Source of the DNA: Spirochaetaceae bacterium
GTDB lineage: Bacteria > Spirochaetota > Spirochaetia > SZUA-6 > Bin103
DNA: 21,057 nt
Assembly (NCBI GenBank): GCA_026710565.1
Contig: JAPOQV010000413.1
Span: 1 to 21,057 of the forward strand
Direction: 5' to 3'
This document shows positions 14,860-21,057 of the stretch, piece after piece; positions within the stretch are counted from its first letter, which is position 1; every line of letters begins with the position of its first letter. Made by a program: the position numbers and the translations under genes. The notes under the pieces were generated by a model, which saw only the letters and a list, made by a program, of their open reading frames with translations, ran no database searches and had not been told where the DNA came from.

Positions 14860-14880
14860 CGCCTCAGATCCTTCAGAGAA

Positions 14881-14914
14881 GAAAAGAGGGGGCGGAACTC
14901 ACTCTCACCCCCTC
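14881..14914 (-). terminator. Intergenic hairpin with T-rich tail, likely partial terminator / mRNA stabiliser
   Basis: On the minus strand, GAGGGGG (14914-14908) pairs perfectly with CCCCCTC (14892-14886) over a 15-base loop, and TTTTCTTCT follows. It lies between the solute-binding gene and the first permease gene. A leaky terminator here would give more binding protein than permease, a familiar arrangement in sugar importers. Confidence 0.6.
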
Positions 14915-14941
14915 ATCTCCAGCACCGTCAGACCGGTCAGG

Positions 14942-16651
14942 TCAGTAGACGATGTTGCCCTTCAGGAACTCGGCCCGGATCGGCATCTTCTTCATTTCGT
15001 CCAGCCACTCCTGGCCACCGGCGTCCAGCCACTTCTGCACGTAGGCGTCCCATTCGGCCTCGATGTCGAGCTGTCCCATCACCGCCTTGTACAGGAACTC
15101 GTCCTCGATCGTGGTCAGCGTCTCGCCGTAGCGGCGGTTCAGCTCCCCGACGCGGGTCTCCGCCAGCCAGTCCATCCGGTAGGAGTTGGTCTGCAGCTCG
15201 CGGCCGCGCCCGTCGATCGCATAGTTCTCCAGGAAGCTGGCGAGCTGGAACGGCAGCATGTACTTGAAGCGGGTGCGGGTCTGCACGCCGGGATACGACT
15301 CGCCCCAGCCGCCGACCTGGTAGTTGCCCTCGGCGATCTCGGCCATCGGCCGCAGCATCGCCGCGGAGTTCCACGGCTCCCCCTGCCAATCGAAGTGCAC
15401 GCCGGGCTGCCCGAACTCGGCCTGCACCCAGACGCGGTCGTCGCCGTAGCGCGCCCAGTCCAGCACCTCCAGGATCTTGGCCAGCTTCTCGTCGGAGACC
15501 TTGGCGCCGATGTTCATGTAGCTGGCGCCGATGTTGCCCGTGTCCTTGCCGGACGGCGACCCCTGAATGCCGGTCGGCCCGACCGGCGGCGGAACCATCA
15601 GGACCTTGACGCCCGCGGCGGCCTCTTCCTCGGTGGCGAAGGCGTTGGGCGGTCTCGACCAGAAGCGCTCGTTCTGCCCGCCTGCGTACCAGGCTGAGGA
15701 CATGCCGGCGCCGATGATGCCCTGGCCGACCTTCTCCCAGTACTTGCCGACCGACAGGCTCGCGAACTCGCTGTCCAGCAGCCCCTCGTTCCACCACTCG
15801 TTGGCGTGCAGCAGGAAGTCCTTGTAGCGCGGCGACACGGCCCAGAAGTAGAGCTCGCCGTCGACCAGCGAGTTGCCGCCGCCCGCCGGCCGCGCCCAGT
15901 TGGGCGCGTAGTGCACGCCGTAGGCGCCCATCAGCGGCGACCAGGTCCAGAGGATGTTGTTGTTCGAGCCCCACGGGATCGTGTCGTTCCTGCCGTTGCC
16001 GTCCGGGTCCTGGTCGCGGAACGCCTTCAGCAGCGCCTCGAACTGGTCGAGCGTGAAGTCCTCGTCCAGGTAGAACACGCGGCCGATCGGATCGACCTGC
16101 ATCGCCTGGTCCAGGTTCGGCACCGTGAAGCCCACGTTCTCGGCCCAGTCGCTGCGGAAGGTGGCGAAGGTCAGCAGGGTGTCGGCGTTCTCGCCGATCA
16201 TGTGCAGCGCCACGTACTCGTCCGGGTCGTCGGGGCTCTGGCCCAGCAGCCAGCCGACCGGGTAGAAGTCGTCCAGCAGCTTGGTGTACTGGGGTGCGTG
16301 CTCGTGGAGCATCTCCACCGGGATCGTGCGGGTGAGTCCCTGCGCCAGGTTGTCGTAGGGATCGCCGGGGCAAAACAGGTCCGGACACTCGCCGGTGGCG
16401 AGCAGCAGGCTCACCTTCTCCGTGTCGCCGTGGTAGACGCCGTTGGGAACGATGCGGACGTTGAACTTCTCCTCCACCTGGTCCAGGAACCAGGTCGACT
16501 CCTCGCCCGAACGGATCTCCATCAGGAACGAGACCTCCATCGGGGCGTCGGCGGCAGCGCCGGCCGAACCTTGTCCGGCCGCCCCCGCGAGCAACGGGGC
16601 GAAGGCGAGCAGCCCTATGAGTACGGCGAAACGAAATCGTGTCTGTTTCAT
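14942..16651 (-). CDS. Extracellular solute-binding protein of a sugar ABC importer (LplA-like)
   Basis: 569 residues from the ATG at 16651, which has a strong GGAGGG ten bases upstream. The frame is open further up but without a signal peptide. Seen: a Sec signal (MKQTRFRFAVLIGLLAFAPLLAGAAG) without a lipobox Cys, then a long two-lobe binding protein. DQDPDGNGRNDTIPW is an EF-hand-like calcium loop seen in LplA-type proteins. It captures a saccharide in the periplasm and delivers it to the two permeases downstream. It is the first gene of the operon and diverges from the sulfatase. Confidence 0.94.
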   Translation of the reverse strand: MKQTRFRFAVLIGLLAFAPLLAGAAGQGSAGAAADAPMEVSFLMEIRSGEESTWFLDQVEEKFNVRIVPNGVYHGDTEKVSLLLATGECPDLFCPGDPYDNLAQGLTRTIPVEMLHEHAPQYTKLLDDFYPVGWLLGQSPDDPDEYVALHMIGENADTLLTFATFRSDWAENVGFTVPNLDQAMQVDPIGRVFYLDEDFTLDQFEALLKAFRDQDPDGNGRNDTIPWGSNNNILWTWSPLMGAYGVHYAPNWARPAGGGNSLVDGELYFWAVSPRYKDFLLHANEWWNEGLLDSEFASLSVGKYWEKVGQGIIGAGMSSAWYAGGQNERFWSRPPNAFATEEEAAAGVKVLMVPPPVGPTGIQGSPSGKDTGNIGASYMNIGAKVSDEKLAKILEVLDWARYGDDRVWVQAEFGQPGVHFDWQGEPWNSAAMLRPMAEIAEGNYQVGGWGESYPGVQTRTRFKYMLPFQLASFLENYAIDGRGRELQTNSYRMDWLAETRVGELNRRYGETLTTIEDEFLYKAVMGQLDIEAEWDAYVQKWLDAGGQEWLDEMKKMPIRAEFLKGNIVY

Positions 16652-16760
16652 GGCGTTCGCACCCTCCGTAGATCCCATCAAAGCATCGCTCCGTGGGTAA
16701 TCCGAAGAGCCTACTCCCCGCAGCCGTTCCCTGCAAAGCGATTCACGGCTACGGTGCGGC
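16652..16760. promoter_or_regulatory. Divergent promoter region between importer operon and sulfatase
   Basis: Only 109 bases separate the two start codons, so any promoters for both genes must lie here. I see no convincing -10/-35 pair or perfect operator. The importer ribosome site is strong, whereas the sulfatase ATG has almost none. Confidence 0.4.
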
Positions 16761-18251
16761 ATGGCACGCAACGGCCCGCGGCCCAACATCCTGTGGATCT
16801 GCACCGACTCGCAGCGCCCGGACACGATCGGCGCGCTCGGCAACCCGCACCTCCGCACGCCGACCCTGGACCGGCTTGTTTCAGGCGGCGTCGCCTTTAC
16901 CCGCGCCTACGCGCAGAGCCCGATGTGCACGCCGTCACGGTCCAGCTTCCTCACCGGCACCTACCCCAGCACCGCGCACGCCTGCCGCAACGGCGTGCCG
17001 CAGTTCTCCGACCGCTTCCCGCTGGTGACCCGTCTGCTGGCCGACGCCGGCTATGACTGCGCGCTGGTCGGCAAGCTGCATCTTGCCAGCGCCTACGGCC
17101 AGGTGGAGCCACGGGTGGACGACGGCTACCGCTACTGGCGCTACAGCCACGCGCCGCGCGACGACTGGCCGGAAGGCCACGACTACGCCGACTGGGTGAG
17201 GGGCCACGGCACCACCCTGGCCGAGCTGATCAAGGACCCGAACGGCGTACCCGCCGAGTTGCACCAGACCACGTGGTGCGCACACGAGACCATCAACTTC
17301 ATCCGGGAGCAGCGCGACGGGCCGTGGCTTGCCAGCGTCAACATCTACGACCCCCATCCGCCGTTCAACCCGCCGCTCTCCTACCGCCGCCGCTACGACC
17401 CGCAGGCGATGCCCGAACCCTCGTACCGCGACAGCGACCTGGTGCAGCAGGAGCGGCTGGCGGCGGTCGACTTCCAGTCGCGCGCACGGGCGCCTGCGGA
17501 GATGGACATGAAAAGTCCCGTGCTGCCGCGCACGCCGGGCCCCGGCGGCGTGTGGTATGACCCGTCGCCGGCCAGCGACGCCCCCGCGTTCCTGGAGGCG
17601 CGTGATGCGCGCACGCTGAAGGCTGCCTACTACGCGATGATCGAGCAGATCGACGATCGCGTGCGCGGCATGCTGGAGGCGGTCGAGGAGGCCGGCCAGC
17701 TCGACGACACGCTGGTGATCTTCATGAGCGACCATGGCGAGGCGCTCGGAGACCACGGCCTGATCCAGAAGGGCTGCCGCTTCTACGACAGCGCCGTGCG
17801 CGTGCCACTGATCCTGTCGTGGCCGGGCCGCCTGCAGGCCGGGCTACGCTCGCCGGCTTTGGTGGAGCTCACCGACCTTGCTCCCACGCTGCTGGAATCC
17901 GCGGGACTGGAGCCGCCGTACTGGATGCAGGGCCGCTCGCTGCTGCCTCTCTTGACCGGCGAGGCGCCAAGCGACCATCACCGCGACTTCGTGCGCAGCG
18001 AGTACTACGACGCCGTGGACATGCCGGACAACACGCACGCGACCATGTACCGCGACGATCGCTACAAGCTGGTCGTCTACCACGGACACGAGCAGGGCGA
18101 GCTGTACGACATGCAGGCAGACCCCGACGAGCACGACAACCTCTGGGACGCCCCCGACCGGCAGGGGCTGAAGATGGACCTGCTGCTGCGCAGCTTCGAC
18201 GCCACCGTGTTCGCGGTCGATCACGGCGAACCGCGCATCGGTCCGATCTAG
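16761..18251 (+). CDS. Type I sulfatase (Cys-type, formylglycine-dependent)
   Basis: 496 residues. Hydrolyses a sulfate ester, probably on a carbohydrate. Seen: N-terminal metal-binding NILWICTDSQRPD (D16), the formylglycine motif C56-TPSR60 within SPMCTPSRSSFLTG, K105/H107 in GKLHL, PHPPF at 198-202, and the D324-H325-G metal motif in FMSDHGEALGDHG. All active-site elements are present. The Cys must be oxidised to formylglycine by an FGE or anSME, neither of which is in the window. No signal peptide is seen, so it likely acts in the cytoplasm on imported material. It diverges from the solute-binding gene and shares its final CTAG with the convergent hydrolase gene. Confidence 0.95.
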   Translation: MARNGPRPNILWICTDSQRPDTIGALGNPHLRTPTLDRLVSGGVAFTRAYAQSPMCTPSRSSFLTGTYPSTAHACRNGVPQFSDRFPLVTRLLADAGYDCALVGKLHLASAYGQVEPRVDDGYRYWRYSHAPRDDWPEGHDYADWVRGHGTTLAELIKDPNGVPAELHQTTWCAHETINFIREQRDGPWLASVNIYDPHPPFNPPLSYRRRYDPQAMPEPSYRDSDLVQQERLAAVDFQSRARAPAEMDMKSPVLPRTPGPGGVWYDPSPASDAPAFLEARDARTLKAAYYAMIEQIDDRVRGMLEAVEEAGQLDDTLVIFMSDHGEALGDHGLIQKGCRFYDSAVRVPLILSWPGRLQAGLRSPALVELTDLAPTLLESAGLEPPYWMQGRSLLPLLTGEAPSDHHRDFVRSEYYDAVDMPDNTHATMYRDDRYKLVVYHGHEQGELYDMQADPDEHDNLWDAPDRQGLKMDLLLRSFDATVFAVDHGEPRIGPI

Positions 18252-20200
18252 CCGGATCGGAGCGTCGCCGCGACGCTTCCCGCCTCGCACATGTCCGCCC
18301 CCCATGGCTCCTGGAGCTCGAGCTTCCTGTCCAACGCGTCCATCAGGTCGGGAAGGTCGAACGAACCCAGTACGCCCCGCGGCATGTTGGCCGCCGGCCA
18401 ACCGACCAGCGGCGTCCGCGTCCAGGCGTGATAGGACTCCGGGTAGTTCTTCAGCGTGACGCTCGTCACCGCGGAGTGCAGAAACCCCGAAAACAGCGCG
18501 TGAATCGCACCCTGTCCACGGCCGTACAGGTGAATCCTCTCCGCTCCCTCATGGGCCAACAGATCGAGCGTCGACAGCACGTCGTGGACCCGCCGTCCGA
18601 GGAAGCTTCGACCCAGCAGCAGGCCACACCCGTGGAACAGGTAGTCGATTCCGTACGGGTGCAGGAAGTCGCGTTCATCGTCGCCGATCGTCTCCCCCAG
18701 GCCGCGCACGTCCAGGGCATACAGCGGATGCCGCTCCTTCAGGCCTCTTGCAAGCGGATCCTCGATCAGGTCCGCCTCGGCCGAAATGTGGGGGAGATAG
18801 AGATGCACCTCGCGCTCGACGTCGAGTGTCTGCGAATGAGACGGGTCCGCCGGCCGCTTGCGCATGATGGCGCGAATAGCGCCCTCGGTCTCCACCGCAT
18901 ACCGCGCAAGAACGACGCCGTCTTCGGTCGTGCTGCGCAACCAGCGGTGGTGAGGACGGCTGCGTTCGACCGGCAGGTCGAGCACGTCCCGCACGCATCG
19001 CATGAGCTCCTCCTTGCTCAACTCCGCGCGCTCCGAGACCAGGACATCCGCCTTCCCGGCGATCAGGTCGTAGATGGGCGTCGCCCCCTCGGCAACGACC
19101 TCCCCCTTCGGTGTGACGCTCAGGACGTCGCTCAAGTCCTCGGTTTCCTCAAGGCGCGTCAACTGCCGGATGCCCGCATGCGTGGCGAAGAACCGCACCA
19201 TGGCCTCCTGGTTGTCGCGGAAGAACCCGTGGGTCTCCCTGCCGATGAAGAGCTCGGCCGCGTTGGCCGGTGCGCCGATGACGTCGTAGAAGCGCCGGAC
19301 CTCTGCATACGCCTGTCCCAGACCGCGCCGGTCGAAGAAGCAATACTCCTGACCGAGCAGGATCACCGGGGACGGTGCCCGAGCGATGAAGAAATCGGCC
19401 ATGTCCAGACCCGCGCCGATCACGCCGGGCGGATACTGCTCCGCGTCGGCGGGCAGCTCGTTCTCGAGATTGGCGGCGAACGTCGTGACGAAGCAGCTCG
19501 GGGCAGCCATCGTGAAGCGCTCGTCCACCGGCCATAGCCAACTGGTCACGGTGCCGCCGCCCGAGTTGCCCGTGAGCCCGATGCGCGCGGGATCGACCTC
19601 GGGCCGGGTGAGCAGGTAATCGAGCGCGCGGATGCCGTCCCATACCCGCCACGCGCCAAACCATTCCCCGATGAGCTCGAGTTGCTTGCCCATCATGTTG
19701 TGGGCATGCGTCGACGCCCGCACGCTCTCGCGGTCTTGCAGGGCATGGTACTGATCGCGCTCGCCCTGGTTGAAGGGATCGTAGATCAGGACGACGAAGC
19801 CGTTACGGACCAGGCGCTGACAGAATGCCTGATAGAGCGGAGCGCTCTTTCCGTCTTCGGCATGGCCGCACGCGCCGACGATGCCGGGCGCCGGTCCATC
19901 GAGCGTGTCGGGCACATACAGGTGAGCGGTGACCAGACACCCCGGACGGCTCTCGAACAGGATCTTCTCGATACGGAAGTGGCGGCGCTCGACGGTCCCG
20001 GTCACCCGCGCCCGCAGAGGTGTCCGGCTCGGCCAGGGGCGGTACGCCGTGTCGATCGCCTCGCGCACCGCATCGCGATAGGCGAGCGCTTCCTCTTTCG
20101 TGCGGATGGCAGACAGGCGCGCTGCGCGCTCGGCGTTTTTCGCCCGCACGCGCGCGACATAGTCGTCCAGCACCATGTGTCCATAGCCGTTTCTTGGCAT
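18248..20200 (-). CDS. Tandem alpha/beta-hydrolase, acetyl-xylan-esterase-like, second domain probably inactive
   Basis: 650 residues from the ATG at 20200 (GGAG nine bases upstream); the frame is open further up through the kinase gene but that part is a shadow. Domain one (about 70-345) has the nucleophile elbow GNSGGGT with Ser213, an oxyanion-side CGHAEDGKS stretch and a likely catalytic His324 in ETHGFF, so it should be an active esterase, perhaps a deacetylase. Domain two (about 425-650) repeats the fold (YALDVRGLGET, then LYGRGQGAIHALF at 558-570), but Gly562 occupies the nucleophile position. The gene follows the kinase after 35 bases. Sugar-ester cleavage before phosphorylation fits the context but is inference. 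Confidence 0.85.
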   Translation of the reverse strand: MPRNGYGHMVLDDYVARVRAKNAERAARLSAIRTKEEALAYRDAVREAIDTAYRPWPSRTPLRARVTGTVERRHFRIEKILFESRPGCLVTAHLYVPDTLDGPAPGIVGACGHAEDGKSAPLYQAFCQRLVRNGFVVLIYDPFNQGERDQYHALQDRESVRASTHAHNMMGKQLELIGEWFGAWRVWDGIRALDYLLTRPEVDPARIGLTGNSGGGTVTSWLWPVDERFTMAAPSCFVTTFAANLENELPADAEQYPPGVIGAGLDMADFFIARAPSPVILLGQEYCFFDRRGLGQAYAEVRRFYDVIGAPANAAELFIGRETHGFFRDNQEAMVRFFATHAGIRQLTRLEETEDLSDVLSVTPKGEVVAEGATPIYDLIAGKADVLVSERAELSKEELMRCVRDVLDLPVERSRPHHRWLRSTTEDGVVLARYAVETEGAIRAIMRKRPADPSHSQTLDVEREVHLYLPHISAEADLIEDPLARGLKERHPLYALDVRGLGETIGDDERDFLHPYGIDYLFHGCGLLLGRSFLGRRVHDVLSTLDLLAHEGAERIHLYGRGQGAIHALFSGFLHSAVTSVTLKNYPESYHAWTRTPLVGWPAANMPRGVLGSFDLPDLMDALDRKLELQEPWGADMCEAGSVAATLRSG

Positions 20201-20235
20201 TCGAGCAGCTCCAGACTTCGAAGATTGCGCTCCGG

Positions 20236-21057
20236 TTAGAGTCCCCCGGCGAGGAGCGCGTCGATCGCGGCGCGGGTCGGCAGGCCCGCGATGGCGCCGT
20301 GGCGGCCCGCGTTGAGGGCACCCGCCGCGTTGGCCGCCTCCACCAGGCGGATGAGCGCGCCCCGGTCCAGCTCGTCCAGCGTGCAGGGCTCGGCCACCAC
20401 GCCGGCAATGAGGGCCGCCAGGAAGGCGTCTCCGCAGCCGGTCGTATCGACGACTTCGGCGTCGAAGCCGGACACGCTGCCGGCGACGCGGCCGTTCTCG
20501 AACCAGGCGCCGGCGGCGCCCAGCGTCACCAGGCACAACCTGGCGCCCAGGTCGAGGATGCGCCGGCACCCGGCCCGCGGGTCGCCGGTGCCGGTCAGCA
20601 GCTTCAGCTCCACTTCGTTGAGCTTGGCGATGTCCGCGCACCGCAGCGCCTCCACGATGGCGTCGCGGGCTGCCGCTTCCCCCGGCCACACCGCGGGCCG
20701 GTAATTGGCGTCGAAGGTCACCAGCACGCCGTCCTCCCGCGCCCAGCGCGCGGCCTGCAGAGCCGCCTCGCGCGCGCCGGCGCTCAGCGTGACAGATCCG
20801 TAGGTGAGCACCCGCGCGCCTGCCAGATAGGAGCGGTCCAGGTGCTCCGGTCGCAGCAGGGTGTCGGCCCCCCGGAACAGCACGAAGTCCTGATCCTCCG
20901 GGCTGGAGGTCGCCACCAGTGCGATCGTCGTCCGGCCGCCGGCCACCGGCAGGCAGTGGGTGGCGTCGACCCCTTCGTCCTGCAGCAACTCCAGCAGCCG
21001 TCCGCCGAACGAATCGTCGCCGACCCTTCCCACGAAGCCGGCGTCGATCCCGAGCCG
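20236..21057 (-). CDS. PfkB/ribokinase-family sugar kinase (5' end outside window)
   Basis: 273 codons seen, up to the window edge. Seen: GRVGDDSFGGRLLELL near the visible start (the family's N-terminal Gly-rich motif), TFDANYRPAVWPG in the middle, AKLNEVELKLLTG, and the ATP/anion-hole motif DTTGCGDAFLAALIAG with the catalytic Asp. The family phosphorylates fructose, 2-keto-3-deoxygluconate, ribose and related sugars; the FDxNxR segment fits the fructokinase/KDG-kinase side. About 25-50 N-terminal residues are missing. It is the upstream gene of a unit with the tandem hydrolase. Confidence 0.94.
   Translation of the reverse strand, partial: RLGIDAGFVGRVGDDSFGGRLLELLQDEGVDATHCLPVAGGRTTIALVATSSPEDQDFVLFRGADTLLRPEHLDRSYLAGARVLTYGSVTLSAGAREAALQAARWAREDGVLVTFDANYRPAVWPGEAAARDAIVEALRCADIAKLNEVELKLLTGTGDPRAGCRRILDLGARLCLVTLGAAGAWFENGRVAGSVSGFDAEVVDTTGCGDAFLAALIAGVVAEPCTLDELDRGALIRLVEAANAAGALNAGRHGAIAGLPTRAAIDALLAGGL

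Noticed and set aside
16652..16858. N-terminal extension of the solute-binding protein
   Set aside because: It would bury the signal peptide after 69 residues and overlap the sulfatase start; the ATG at 16651 has a strong ribosome site.
20201..20689. N-terminal extension of the tandem hydrolase to 20689
   Set aside because: The extra 163 codons overlap the kinase in another frame, have no family character, and an ATG with a ribosome site exists at 20200.

Overview
This is a GC-rich bacterial chromosome segment with tightly packed genes and no rRNA, tRNA, CRISPR array or transposase that I could see. A three-gene LplB/YtcP-type sugar importer (solute-binding protein plus two permeases, no local ATPase), a Cys-type sulfatase, a PfkB sugar kinase and a lipoprotein-like adaptor suggest a didermic, glycan-scavenging organism. 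Spirochaetaceae-like or a similar host- or marine-associated lineage is my guess, by inference only; no marker gene fixes the taxonomy.

Left part (1-5884, all minus strand). This is one apparent transcription unit: a HlyD/MacA-like adaptor, a large FtsX-type permease, a COG3618-like amidohydrolase, and a neutral-ceramidase-like hydrolase that runs off the window. The last two genes are coupled by an ATGA overlap. The permease lies in the same frame as the adaptor just after its TAG stop, and has no ordinary start codon in front of its first membrane helix.

Middle part (about 5950-11860). This accessory, defence-like island has clear signs of decay. It holds a Fic protein with three operator-like repeats at its promoter, a Cys-rich protein of unknown function, an AbiEi/AbiEii pair behind inverted repeats, cytidine deaminase, a wrecked AAA ATPase plus TOPRIM-like pair, a VapBC-like pair, a disrupted second copy of the 3' end of the cytidine deaminase gene, a small membrane protein and the last codons of a lost sugar-ABC permease. 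Remnants outnumber intact genes between 9827 and 11790, which suggests repeated insertion, duplication and deletion.

Right part (11856-21057). A GNAT acetyltransferase converges on a minus-strand importer operon (solute-binding protein, intergenic hairpin, two permeases). A sulfatase diverges from the importer. It meets tail-to-tail, with stops sharing one CTAG, a two-gene unit of PfkB kinase and a tandem alpha/beta-hydrolase whose second domain has lost its nucleophile serine. Together these look like a locus for importing and trimming a sulfated or acylated saccharide. The substrate cannot be read from the sequence.

I did not find one complete undescribed system. The best leads are the decayed AAA/TOPRIM pair, the cytidine deaminase duplication around VapBC, the repeat-controlled Fic and AbiE promoters, and the permease without a normal start.
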